Shown here piece after piece: positions 1-7,418 of a DNA stretch of 34,469 nucleotides (within the stretch, counting starts at the first letter, position 1; each line of letters begins with the position of its first letter). The stretch is from assembly GCA_016176845.1 (NCBI GenBank), contig JACOWJ010000011.1, positions 6,303-40,771 of the forward strand, read 5' to 3'. Position numbers and translations under genes: made by a program. The DNA comes from Nitrospinota bacterium. Lineage in GTDB: Bacteria > 2-12-FULL-45-22 > JACOWJ01. The notes below the pieces were generated by a model that worked only from the letters and a program-made list of their open reading frames with translations, was not told the DNA's origin and did no database searches.

Positions 1-161
1 GCGAGGGGCTCAAGAACCGGCAGATCGCCCAGCGCCTCTTCCTCAGCGAGACGACGGTGCGCCACCACCTCACGGCGATCTTCGCCAGGCTGGGGGTGGC
101 TGACCGCCTCGAGCTGTTGATTTACGCCTCCCGGCATGGCCTCGCCCAGCCGCCCCGCTAA
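1..161 (+). CDS. C-terminal end of a LuxR/NarL-type helix-turn-helix regulator (5' truncated by window edge)
   Basis: The visible 52 residues form the second half of a LuxR-type winged HTH: EGLKNRQIAQRLFLSE, then TTVRHHLTAIFARLGV, then DRLELLIYA. This is the classic 'G.sN.eIA..L.lSe.TVr.Hl..If.KLgv.dR.eL...A' pattern of NarL-family response regulators and stand-alone LuxR proteins. It is a DNA-binding transcription regulator; the receiver or ligand domain lies outside the window, so the signal is unknown. It ends in a TAA at 159-161. The next gene-like sequence downstream is a decayed protease, so no target can be inferred except possibly the dyads about 120 bp downstream. Confidence 0.9.
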   Translation, partial: EGLKNRQIAQRLFLSETTVRHHLTAIFARLGVADRLELLIYASRHGLAQPPR

Positions 162-277
162 TCTCTCCCTTCTGGCTCCCATCCTGTCCCGTCCCTGTCC
201 CACGCAGCCTAAGACCTCGCGAACCTCTCTGTAGAGCCGCTTGTTTCCTGTCGAATGGCACAAATGTGCCCCCCGGC

Positions 278-329
278 ATGGGCGGATCCGCCCATATCAG
301 CCCCTCAAAAAATGGGCGTTTCCGCCCAT
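278..329. promoter_or_regulatory. Paired operator-like dyads
   Basis: Two copies of the inverted repeat ATGGGCG-N4-CGCCCAT lie at 278-295 (a perfect 18-bp palindrome) and 312-329, with centres 34 bp apart (about three helical turns). A third, weaker dyad GGCACA-AA-TGTGCC lies just upstream (257-270). Two identical half-site pairs on one helix face are typical of cooperative binding by a dimeric regulator. The second dyad abuts the -35 box of the promoter at 329-356. The cognate regulator is unknown; the LuxR-type protein ending at 161 is only a positional candidate. Confidence 0.65.
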
Positions 330-356
330 GGACATAGGGCAGGCATGGTGTATCAT
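329..356 (+). promoter_or_regulatory. Sigma70-like promoter behind paired operators
   Basis: TGGACA at 329-334 (5/6 to TTGACA), a 16-bp spacer, and TATCAT at 351-356 (5/6 to TATAAT). The predicted start is near 363. The upstream palindromes sit at about -42 and -76, as for an activator or a repressor blocking the -35. No convincing coding sequence follows for 280 bp. Confidence 0.55.
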
Positions 357-646
357 TGCGCTATGGGAGGGTCCTGGATGTGAGGGCCGGGTATGGACCT
401 GGATGAGGCTCCATGACCTGGGGAGTGACAGCCTCCCCACGGGGCTCAAACAGGCGCGGAGCTGGCCAGGTCGCACGCAGGGTGGCGGAGGATTCTGAAG
501 ACCCTCATAGGTCAACTTGATCGTATCGGAATTTCCTTTCGGATTCCAATGAACGCAAGACAAGAGGCGAAGGACAAGGGGTGGAAGAAACTATTCCCTG
601 TCCCCTGTAACCTGTCCCCTAACTTGCCCCAGCGGCATCATGGTGA
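357..646. other. Gene-free stretch: possible untranslated RNA, then repeat copy
   Basis: No ORF here looks protein-like. The first part, downstream of the promoter, has several GGTCC/GGACC pairs and a clean 7-bp hairpin TGGGGAG/CTCCCCA (419-425 with 433-439), so a leader or small RNA is possible but unproven. From about 530 it turns into the window's repeat family: a GGAATTTCC module, then at 549-590 the reverse complement of the 'CCTTGTCCTTTGCCTCTTGTC' unit (long match to 13953-13980 and 27588-27615), then CTGTCCC heptamer tracts to about 622. Confidence 0.4.
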
Positions 647-1277
647 AACCCTGGGATCGACTCGGGCATCAACACGCACCATAGCGACCTGATGGGCAAC
701 GTCCTGGGCGGTCGAAACTTCGTGGCGGCTCATGAGGCGGATCCCGCTCACCTGATCGCGGCCGAGTCCGGCGACCCCGATGACCTGGAAGACAAGCTGG
801 GCCACGGCAGCCATGTCACCGGTGCGATCGCGGGCAATGGCCTCATCAAGGGAGTGGGGCCGGACCTGGGCATCCGGGTCTACCGGGTCTTCGACGCCTC
901 GGGCTTTGCCGAAGCCCGGCCATCTACACCAACTACGGGCCTTTCTGGCCGGGGATTCGGACTTCCTCCGGGAGTTCACCTTGTCCGCCTGGAAGGGGTG
1001 GCCGGAGCCCGCTTTCTTCGATTGGGTAGCCGCACCCTTTGAAGCCAGCGGCAACCCCTACGCCTGGCTGGCCGGCACCTCGATGGCCGCACCGAAGGTG
1101 GCCGCCGTGGCCGCCCTGATCATCAATCATGCCGAGGCCCGGGGCGAGAGGCTCCGGCCCGACCAGGTGGTGGCCTGGATGAAGCAGGTGGCGGTGGATC
1201 AGGGCAAGCCCGGATATGACCCGTATTATTATGGTTACGGCATGGTTAGCAGTTACACGGCCCTGGGTGGGCGTTAA
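647..1277 (+). pseudogene. Subtilisin-like (S8) serine peptidase remnant with internal deletion and frame change
   Basis: Two of the three S8 catalytic motifs are intact but in different frames. Frame 2 carries the Asp motif (IDSGINTHHSDL, from 656) and the His motif (GHGSHVTGAIAGNG), ending around FDASGFAEA near 915. The other frames then give IYTNYGPFWPG, normally found just after the oxyanion-hole Asn region, and further on GTSMAAPKVAAVAAL, the Ser motif, ending at TAA 1275-1277. The segment that normally holds the oxyanion Asn (roughly 130 residues) is missing, and no single frame joins the halves. There is no signal peptide or start; the 5' side runs into a stop at 644. Once a secreted or periplasmic protease, it is now non-functional as read. 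Confidence 0.8.
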
Positions 1278-1300
1278 CGGCACGGTCCGCAGTCCACAAG

Positions 1301-1976
1301 TTAGCCCGCGGGAAGATCCGCATAATAAGCGCAGCTCAAAACCTGAGGGAGGTATGCTATGTGTAAGCAAACAAAGTTGCAGCGTCTGACGGTTGTTGCT
1401 CTCGCAGTAATGATTGCTGTGTCGTGGGCTTTCTACTACACGGCACCCGTTTCTGCTGATGTTTCTAACCCTACATTTAACTTTTGCCCGGACAGCGTAG
1501 CCACGATAGCCGAGGTCAGCACCGATAACGCATCCGGGGTCACATGGTCATCGTCTATCTTCGCCCCGATAGTGGGAGGCAACGTCGGCATCTACTTCAA
1601 GAACAATGGCCCCGGCTCCATAACCTTCGCCTCCCCCAGTTGGGGCGTGAAGGGCGCCATTATTCCATGGGGCCAAGCGACCACCATTCCTCTCACACCC
1701 GCAGGTTCAACTGGTACCTTCAACGACCTTACGTGGGGGGGAAGCTTTGATCAAGATGTGGACAAACTGGGTTGTACCGACTTCTCCAGTATCTCGCTGA
1801 GCCGAGGGAGACAGGGGACAGCCCATCTCGACCTCTCGTTCTTTCGCGGGAGTACGCTTTACACAGTTCGGGTAAACGTACACCTCCGCTAACCCGAAGC
1901 ACAGGCCGCGGGCTAACAAGCGGTTTCAGGCGACGCCATGGAGCTGTGCTCCGCGGCGCGGCTGAACCGCAGGCCG
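1301..1976 (+). mobile_element. Integron-type gene cassette (676 bp, one ORF plus attC)
   Basis: The cassette starts at G^TTAGCC (cut between 1300 and 1301) and ends at the G^TTATGT core (1976/1977). Its start GTTAGCCCGCGG (1300-1311) is the perfect 12-nt reverse complement of CCGCGGGCTAAC (1906-1917), the R'' arm of the attC at its 3' end. That is what a circular cassette inserted by G^TTRRRY recombination predicts: the R' left at the downstream junction (GTTATGT) belongs to a neighbour and matches R'' poorly, while the true partner sits at the other end. It contains a single ORF (1359-1892). No attC precedes the cassette and no intI lies in the window, so it is an orphan cassette or an insertion at a secondary site, directly behind the protease remnant. 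Confidence 0.75.
1359..1892 (+). CDS. Small secreted protein of unknown function, cassette-borne
   Basis: 177 residues starting at an ATG with a good ribosome-binding site (GAGGGAGG, 6-7 nt upstream). An N-terminal signal peptide is evident: a basic start (KQTKLQR), hydrophobic core LTVVALAVMIAVSWAF, and a probable cut after PVSA at residue 33. The mature part is about 144 residues, rich in Gly, Ser, Thr and aromatic residues, with two cysteines (C43 and one in DKLGCTDF) and a beta-sandwich-like pattern. I do not recognise the family. It is the only ORF of the integron-type cassette, which fits the usual finding that cassette ORFs are small, exported and unannotated. Confidence 0.75.
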   Translation: MCKQTKLQRLTVVALAVMIAVSWAFYYTAPVSADVSNPTFNFCPDSVATIAEVSTDNASGVTWSSSIFAPIVGGNVGIYFKNNGPGSITFASPSWGVKGAIIPWGQATTIPLTPAGSTGTFNDLTWGGSFDQDVDKLGCTDFSSISLSRGRQGTAHLDLSFFRGSTLYTVRVNVHLR

Positions 1977-1983
1977 TTATGTC
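1911..1983 (+). other. attC: attC recombination site (59-base element)
   Basis: R'' is GGCTAAC (1911-1917) and R' is GTTATGT (1976-1982). Between them GCGGTTTCAG (1920-1929) pairs with CTGAACCGC (1962-1970) apart from one extra unpaired T, the extrahelical-base arrangement expected of L''/L' boxes. The tip folds as GCC-at-GGAGC-tgt-GCTCC-gc-GGC. The order R''-L''-variable hairpin-L'-R' and the roughly 70-nt length match known attC sites, and it begins 19 nt after the stop of the cassette ORF. Immediately after it, TTATGTC-tc-GACATAA (1977-1992) forms another short dyad. Confidence 0.8.
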
Positions 1984-2325
1984 TCGACATAAACAAAGAG
2001 AGTGCCATCGTTGCCAATGCGAACCAAGAGGAAGTGAAAGGATGTAAGTGTTTTAACGTAGTGTTCTTCAACAGGTTTGCTAAACAGACGCTTTTCCTAA
2101 TCACACAAACGGAGTTGATCCAAAGACCTGGATTGGATCCAGGGATACACGAATTGAGCGAGTTGGAATACCCGTTCAGCGAACGAACAGGCCTGCCTTT
2201 TGGCAAGCCTGTTGCCTCTCGATGGATACTGCCGCCGCAAACCTTACGGAAGCAGTATCCGCTGTCTGCTCTGGTGGGCGTTACGCACTTCCAAAAGGGC
2301 GAGAATTCCCATGGAGGGGAAAGAT
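1984..2325. other. Gene-free stretch with three inverted repeats
   Basis: No credible gene is seen. There are three hairpins: CCTGGAT/ATCCAGG around 2128-2144; AGGCcTGCC-TTTT-GGCAaGCCT around 2190-2211, terminator-like but without a T tract; and GGATACTGC/GCAGTATCC (about 2223-2259), a perfect 9-bp stem with a long loop. It may be leftover cassette or spacer DNA between the attC and the PilZ gene. Confidence 0.35.
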
Positions 2326-2655
2326 ATGAACGTTTACAGCGGGGCAGAGCGTAGGCGCCATCCGCGGATCTGTGAACCCTTTCCTGCGACGGTGCGCAGC
2401 GTGGATGTCAGCGGGACGGCCTTTCAGGCCGAGACAGTGCTCAAAGATTTCAGCGCTGGGGGCCTCGGCGTGCGACTGGGGCAGCGTGTCGAGTCGGGCG
2501 CGAGGCTGTTTGCTGTCGTCCGGTTCTCAACGGCCATGGATCCCAATGCCCCTGCGCCACACGTGGCAGTACGCGGTGTGGTGCGGCGGGCAGAGCCGCA
2601 GCCGGATGGGCTGTGGGGTGTGGGCGTCCAATTCACGCGCCATCGGTTCCTATGA
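2326..2655 (+). CDS. PilZ-domain protein (cyclic di-GMP receptor type)
   Basis: 109 residues. The start at 2326 is preferred because GGAGGGGA lies 5-8 nt upstream and the PilZ fold begins at once. The signature is complete: RRRHPR at residues 9-14 (the RxxxR motif) and DFSAGG near residue 41 (the D/NxSxxG motif), the two elements that grip cyclic di-GMP in PilZ proteins. The rest (VESGARLFAVVRFS, VAVRGVVRRAEP, WGVGVQFT) matches the beta-barrel strands. It is a stand-alone cytosolic PilZ domain, so it should act by binding a partner after sensing c-di-GMP. The large secreted repeat protein follows 118 bp downstream; coupling between them is only a guess. Confidence 0.88.
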   Translation: MNVYSGAERRRHPRICEPFPATVRSVDVSGTAFQAETVLKDFSAGGLGVRLGQRVESGARLFAVVRFSTAMDPNAPAPHVAVRGVVRRAEPQPDGLWGVGVQFTRHRFL

Positions 2656-2773
2656 CCCATGAGATGTGCAAATGGGGTGCGGAGGGAAGTATGAAGGTAT
2701 CGAGGGTGTTGGAAAGAGGTTTCAAAGAAGTCTTAAGGCTGCGTAACTCTTATCGGAGCATGGAGGATACATT

Positions 2774-5700
2774 ATGAAGAAGAGACTCTCCCTGAAGGTC
2801 CTCATTCTGTTAACCCTTTGTACCTTGAGCTTGCTTGCCTCGAACACCAGCTCTTCGGCAGCCAGTGTGCTCGACCAGCAACAGGCGGGTACGTCCAGCT
2901 CCTACACCGTTGCCAACGCGAACCAGATCGCGGCACAAACATTCAAGGCTGGTATCACCGGTAGCCTGGATCAGGTGTCGATCTTCGTGACGTTGATTCC
3001 GTCGTCCTCGAACAGCGATCCATTCTTATGCACGATGATGCCCATGGATCCATCCTGCCAGCCGGGTCCGGGCAGTATGATCGTCCAGATCCAGACGGTC
3101 GATGGAACCGGTACCCCAACGGGTACCATCCTCGGCAGCGGAACCGTGCTGGCGGGGAACTTCGCGCCCTGGAGCGGAAACTGGGTCGACGTTCCACTGA
3201 CGCAGCCAGCCTCGGTCTCGGCTGGAACCCCCTATGCGCTTGTCGTGACGTCGGAGCAAGGTGGTGGCTCGTATAACTGGAGCGAGGTTCCCGACGCCTA
3301 TTCGGGTGGAAATGCGATGGCCCGCCCCCAGTACGGGACATGGGTGCAGATGACCGCGTATGACTTCGCCTTCAAGACCTATGTCGCTTCCGCACAGGGC
3401 ACGGCGACGGTGCCGGGTGCGCCACAGAACTTGGTGGCCCAGGCCGGCGAGAACGGCACGCTGATCGTCACCTGGGCGCCGCCGAGCTCCGACGGGGGCA
3501 GTCCAATCACGGGCTACACTATCGTCCCGATGTATGGAAACTCTGGAAGCGATGTTCCGCCGGTCACCGTCGGCGCGAACGTCACGACCAAGACGCTGAA
3601 CGGCATCGTCAACGGTCAGCCGGTAATGAATCACGTGCTGGTCTATGCGACCAATGCCATCGGCGATGGTCCGGCAGCCGACTCCGCGGGACCGGACTGC
3701 CTCTCCGGAGAGAGTTGTACCTTCGTAACGCTCGGCTTCCAGCCCAACCTGCTGATCAACGGGGGCTTCTTGGATGGGACGAATGGTTGGGAGCTGTTCT
3801 GCCAGACGTGGGAGTCATCCGGCGGGTTTCTCTGGGACTTGTCTCACTGCGGCAATTTCTACACGACGTCCTCGGCGGGCCTCACGCTCGACGCGAGCGT
3901 AACGCCGTACGATGCACCGTACATTAGCGCGGACCAGACAGTTGCTGCCCCGGCGAGCTCGATTCTTCAGGGGACCGTAACGGTCCATAGCATGGCCACC
4001 TGCAACACGGACGGTGCCGTCTCGGTCGACGCGATCCTACTCGACGCCAACCAGAATTCCCTGGGAGAGATCCTGTTCTCCCACCATCCTTACACGACTG
4101 GCTGTACGCCGTTCAGCTACTCTAACTCGCCCACCTTTTATTGGCAAGACATGACCAGCTGGGTTCCCGGAACAGGGCCGCAGAACTTCACGATGGATAT
4201 CGGGTGGATCATCGAGCAGCACCTGCCGGGCGTGAATCCCGCACAGGTCGCGTTTATCCGGATACGATTGGTGAACTACGCCGACTTCACCCGTCCGATC
4301 GTGACCTTCGGCAACCTAAGCCTCATCACGCCTATCGTCAACCATCCCCCTGTGGCCAATGCCCAGACGGTACCCTCCTTCAACGAGGACACCTCCGTAG
4401 CTATCACGCTGACCGGAAGCGATCCGGACGGCGATCCCCTGACCTTCACGGTGGTTACTCCGCCCGCCCAGGGGACCCTGACAGGGAAGGCCCCCAACCT
4501 CACCTACACCCCGGCGGAAAACTATAATGGCTCCGACTCCTTCACCTTCAAGGTGAACGACGGGACAGTCGATAGCGATACCGCCACCGTCTCCCTCAAG
4601 ATCACGCCGGTCAACGATGCCCCAATCCTCTCCATTCAGAATCAGAGCGTTGATGAGGGACAGCCGCTGAAGTTTACCGTTAGTGCCATCGATCCCGAGG
4701 GGGATTTGCTAACCTACTCGGCCAGCAACTTGCCCGGCGGGGCGACCCTCAACCTGACCACCGGGGAATTCAGCTGGAAGCCCGGCTATGATCAGGCGAA
4801 TATCTACACGGTGATCTTTGAGGTAAGCGACAATGCTACCCCTCCCATGAAGGCTTCACAGGAGATTACCATCACGGTCAACAACGTCAATGGTGCCCCT
4901 GTGGCCATTGCCCAGACGGTGACCACCCCGGAGGACACCTCCGTAGCCATCACGCTGACCGGAAGCGATCCGGAAAAAGACCCCCTGACCTTCGGCTTCA
5001 CACAGCCGACCCATGGGATCCTGACGGGGGAGGCCCCTAACTTGACTTATACCCCGGCGGAAAACTATAATGGCTCCGACTCATTCACCTTCAAGGTGAA
5101 CGACGGGACAGTCAATAGCAACACCGCCACCGTCTCCCTCAATATCACGCCGGTCAACGATGCCCCTATCCTCTCCATTCAGAATCAGAGCGTTGATGAG
5201 GGAGAGCTGCTGAATTTTACCGTCAGTGCCACCGATCCCGAGGGGGATTTGCTGACCTACTCGGCCAGCAACTTGCCCGGCGGGGCGACCCTCAACCTGA
5301 CCACCGGGGAATTCAGCTGGACGCCAGACTTTGGTAAGGCAGGCAGCTACTTTGTCAGCTTCGTGGTCAGCGATGGGAAGCTTACCACCAGTGTGACGAT
5401 CACCATCACGGTCTATAAGAAAGAGGCCGATCTCTCCCTTACCCTGACCGACATCCCTGACCCAGCGGGGGTGGGACAGGAGTTGACTTACACGGTGACA
5501 GTGACCAATAACGGGCCAAGCACGGCCACGGGCATGATCGTCACCGATACGCTGTCGGAAAAGGTGAGCTGGGACTCGACTACGTCCAGCCAGGGCTGGT
5601 GCAGTGGCACCAGCACCATTACCTGCAGCCTGGGTGATCTGGCCAGCCAAGGCAGCGCCACGGTGACGATCGTGGTGAGGCCGACGACCTCAGGCGAGAT

Positions 5701-6160
5701 TAAAAACACGGCCGAGGCGAAAGGAAAAGAATTCGATCCCACCACTCCCAATTGGAAAGAGATCACGACAACAGTCCTTCCGAAGCCAGCGGCCGACCTT
5801 TCGGTTACCCAGATCGGCCCCACGACGGTGGCAGTGGGGCAGAAGTTAATTTACACGGTGACGGTGACCAATAATGGGCCGAGCATGGCCACGGGCGTGA
5901 TCGTCACCAACAGCCTGCAAGGGGCGCCACAGGCTTCGTCCCCCTCAATTACGCCCAGCCAGGGCGACTGCGATGGGAGCGGAACCTGCTTCCTGGGCAA
6001 TCTGGCCAGCCAAGGCAGCGCCACGGTGACCATTGTAAGGACACCGATAATGCAAGGTGTGGTCGGCAACACAGCTCGAGTAAGGGGAGACGGGGGGGAC
6101 GAGATGGATCGCAATAGGGGTAATAACGTGAATACATTTACTACCAGAGTGTCCAAGTGA
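2774..6160 (+). CDS. Large secreted multidomain repeat protein (Fn3, cadherin/Ig-like repeats, DUF11)
   Basis: 1128 residues with a strong ribosome-binding site (GGAGGATACATT-ATG). Signal peptide: residues 1 to about 30 (KKRLSLKVLILLTLCTLSLL). Domains in order: an N-terminal beta-rich 'anchor'-type region (about 31-205); a fibronectin type III domain (about 213-308, PGAPQNLVAQ...GYTIVP); a jelly-roll carbohydrate-binding-like region opening with LINGGFLDGTNGWELF (about 324-515); two alternating pairs of cadherin-like domains (520-615, 616-705, 705-795, 796-885), each pair holding EDTSVAITLTGSDP, YTPAENYNGSDSFTFKVND and PVNDAPILSIQNQSVDEG; then two DUF11 domains (about 886-1003 and 1006-1128, ADLS...YTVTVTNNGPS). 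It is extracellular, probably adhesive or structural. The cadherin pairs repeat at the DNA level with a 543-549 nt period. No C-terminal anchor or sorting signal is visible, and a further DUF11 fragment lies after the stop, so the present C-terminus may be truncated. Confidence 0.88.
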   Translation: MKKRLSLKVLILLTLCTLSLLASNTSSSAASVLDQQQAGTSSSYTVANANQIAAQTFKAGITGSLDQVSIFVTLIPSSSNSDPFLCTMMPMDPSCQPGPGSMIVQIQTVDGTGTPTGTILGSGTVLAGNFAPWSGNWVDVPLTQPASVSAGTPYALVVTSEQGGGSYNWSEVPDAYSGGNAMARPQYGTWVQMTAYDFAFKTYVASAQGTATVPGAPQNLVAQAGENGTLIVTWAPPSSDGGSPITGYTIVPMYGNSGSDVPPVTVGANVTTKTLNGIVNGQPVMNHVLVYATNAIGDGPAADSAGPDCLSGESCTFVTLGFQPNLLINGGFLDGTNGWELFCQTWESSGGFLWDLSHCGNFYTTSSAGLTLDASVTPYDAPYISADQTVAAPASSILQGTVTVHSMATCNTDGAVSVDAILLDANQNSLGEILFSHHPYTTGCTPFSYSNSPTFYWQDMTSWVPGTGPQNFTMDIGWIIEQHLPGVNPAQVAFIRIRLVNYADFTRPIVTFGNLSLITPIVNHPPVANAQTVPSFNEDTSVAITLTGSDPDGDPLTFTVVTPPAQGTLTGKAPNLTYTPAENYNGSDSFTFKVNDGTVDSDTATVSLKITPVNDAPILSIQNQSVDEGQPLKFTVSAIDPEGDLLTYSASNLPGGATLNLTTGEFSWKPGYDQANIYTVIFEVSDNATPPMKASQEITITVNNVNGAPVAIAQTVTTPEDTSVAITLTGSDPEKDPLTFGFTQPTHGILTGEAPNLTYTPAENYNGSDSFTFKVNDGTVNSNTATVSLNITPVNDAPILSIQNQSVDEGELLNFTVSATDPEGDLLTYSASNLPGGATLNLTTGEFSWTPDFGKAGSYFVSFVVSDGKLTTSVTITITVYKKEADLSLTLTDIPDPAGVGQELTYTVTVTNNGPSTATGMIVTDTLSEKVSWDSTTSSQGWCSGTSTITCSLGDLASQGSATVTIVVRPTTSGEIKNTAEAKGKEFDPTTPNWKEITTTVLPKPAADLSVTQIGPTTVAVGQKLIYTVTVTNNGPSMATGVIVTNSLQGAPQASSPSITPSQGDCDGSGTCFLGNLASQGSATVTIVRTPIMQGVVGNTARVRGDGGDEMDRNRGNNVNTFTTRVSK

Positions 6161-6170
6161 CGACTAACCT

Positions 6171-6242
6171 GTTGCCAGGGCCACAGTGACGGGAAGCAAT
6201 CCCGATTTCAGGCCGGACAATGATATGGGCACAGCTACGGCG
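6171..6242 (+). pseudogene. Stranded DUF11-repeat fragment downstream of the secreted protein
   Basis: In a frame different from the upstream gene the DNA reads VARATVTGSNPDFRPDN, then DMGTATAMA. This is the typical end of a DUF11 domain ('a.vtG..pDpnpaNN.atat..v'). It has no start and soon runs into unrelated sequence. It shows that the upstream gene, or a relative, once carried at least one more DUF11 domain here. Confidence 0.65.
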
Positions 6243-6354
6243 ATGGCGAGCTTATTCCTGGCTGCTGCCCGATCTGGCACCCGACCATTCCTACAAGTGC
6301 TCTCGGAGAGGGAGGGACTGGTTGACTGATCAAACATGATTGGCTGATATGAAG

Positions 6355-6855
6355 TCAGAGAGGCATGCCTTTCCAGATTCCCCGAAGGGGATCACACTGC
6401 CCCTGGGTTTGGGTTGTAGTCTCCCAGTCTAAGGGGAGCGACCCTGGAGGGCATGCCTCATCCCCTTGCTGCTTTTCCTCGAGGCGGATCTTGATGCTGA
6501 TGCTCCCCCGGAGTTCCTCCAATCGATAGCCCGTCGCCTGATTGTGTGGGTAGAGGGCCTGAAGCTGCGCCTTGACCCCAGGCCCCAGCTCCTCGGGACT
6601 CCCATGGCAGGTCAGGCAAAGGGGGCTTGCGATCACGATGGGCTTGAGATACCGAAGGTACCTCTTCCCCTCTTCGACTACCACCTCCCCATGCTCGGTC
6701 TGGGGACGGAGCTGCCTTTGGGCTTTCAAGGCTTCGGACTGGGTGAGGACTTGCGCCTCATGGGGGTTGGGGGCATTGGCCGGGTTCCGAACCTTTTCGA
6801 AGTGTCCATCGTCCCGCTGCTGCCGGAGGAGCTTAATTTTATCCCGTGATGGCAC
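6355..6855 (-). pseudogene. Truncated Tll0287-like (DUF3365) haem protein
   Basis: 166 codons from a GTG at 6855. The core matches the Tll0287-like domain: KVRNPANAPNPHEAQVL (about 21-37), YLKPIVIASPLCLTCHGSPE with a CxxCH c-haem site (C80, C83, H84), and ALYPHNQATGYRLEELRGSISIKI. These proteins are normally exported and begin with a signal peptide plus about 60 residues that are absent here; the frame upstream of the GTG stays open only briefly with no homologous or hydrophobic sequence. A c-type haem cannot be attached without export, so the gene is probably a decayed fragment. The odd C-terminal tail after IKIRLEEKQ may also be acquired. No ribosome-binding site was found. Confidence 0.65.
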
Positions 6856-6955
6856 GGTGGTTCTGCCAGAAGGAAGTAACCAACCGAAGCGGGGTGGGCA
6901 GACGTCAATGCTGTAGGATGAACACTATCCACCCTGGCAAGAAGATGTCCCCCCC

Positions 6956-6982
6956 TTGACTTTCTCTGCCTCCAGATGTAAT
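6956..6982 (+). promoter_or_regulatory. Weak promoter candidate for the toxin-antitoxin pair
   Basis: TTGACT (6956-6961) and TGTAAT (6977-6982) are each 5/6 matches but the spacer is only 15 bp. It lies 85 bp before the antitoxin start. Listed as a candidate only. Confidence 0.3.
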
Positions 6983-7067
6983 GTCTTCTTGAAAACAGTC
7001 ATAACCATAAGGTTTGGTCATCCTGAGGATAAAGAGACTTTTTGGGAAGGTCAAGGAGGTAGCGACA

Positions 7068-7418
7068 GTGGATACTGATGTTAAGTCACAAATCGAAAGA
7101 GCTTTTTCGTCGCTTCCTTTTGAGGAAAGGGAGACAATTATCCGCTATGGAGTTGCTTTCAGATTGTCCAATTTGATGAAGCGGCTTTTTCTTGCCGAGA
7201 GTAAGATACGGTATTTTGAAGAGAAGTATAAAACTACCCTAACTCACTTAGATACGGAAGGGCTTCCAGATGATGCCACCTATGAAATGCACGAAGATTA
7301 CATTATGTGGCATCATTGGGCTGCAGTTGCCCATAAGGTCAAACAAGATATAGATTCCCTGCAGAAAATAGCGCAGTATGGTCTTCCATGGGAAGAATGG
7401 GCCGATGTTGGCCATTGA
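7068..7418 (+). CDS. Putative antitoxin partner of a TumE-type toxin
   Basis: 116 residues starting at GTG 7068, chosen because a perfect Shine-Dalgarno AAGGAGGT lies 7 nt upstream; a TTG 54 nt further up has none. The protein is acidic and mainly helical (EERETIIRYGVAFRLSNLMKRLFLAESKIRYFEEKY..., HEDYIMWHHWAAVAHKVKQDIDSLQKI) with no recognised DNA-binding motif. It overlaps the toxin gene by 14 nt, the usual antitoxin-first order with translational coupling. I assign the antitoxin role from position and from memory of similar proteins next to DUF6516 genes, not from a motif. Base composition is more AT-rich than the neighbouring genes, as is common for mobile toxin-antitoxin modules. Confidence 0.65.
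   Translation: MDTDVKSQIERAFSSLPFEERETIIRYGVAFRLSNLMKRLFLAESKIRYFEEKYKTTLTHLDTEGLPDDATYEMHEDYIMWHHWAAVAHKVKQDIDSLQKIAQYGLPWEEWADVGH

Noticed and set aside
341-359. Sigma54-type promoter (GG...GC) near TGGTGTATCATTGC
   Set aside because: The GG-GC spacing is 9 rather than 10 bp and the flanking consensus is poor; the sigma70 boxes fit better.
241-498. 85-codon ORF over the dyad/promoter region
   Set aside because: Composition is not protein-like, no ribosome-binding site, and it covers palindromic operators and the promoter.
1277-1300. A second attC upstream of the cassette
   Set aside because: GCGTTAAC...AAGTTAGCC has core-like ends but no pairing L boxes or stem, so at best a secondary recombination site.
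1938-2354. 138-codon ORF starting inside the attC
   Set aside because: Its first codons are the attC hairpin, the rest has no family resemblance, and it overlaps the well-supported PilZ start.
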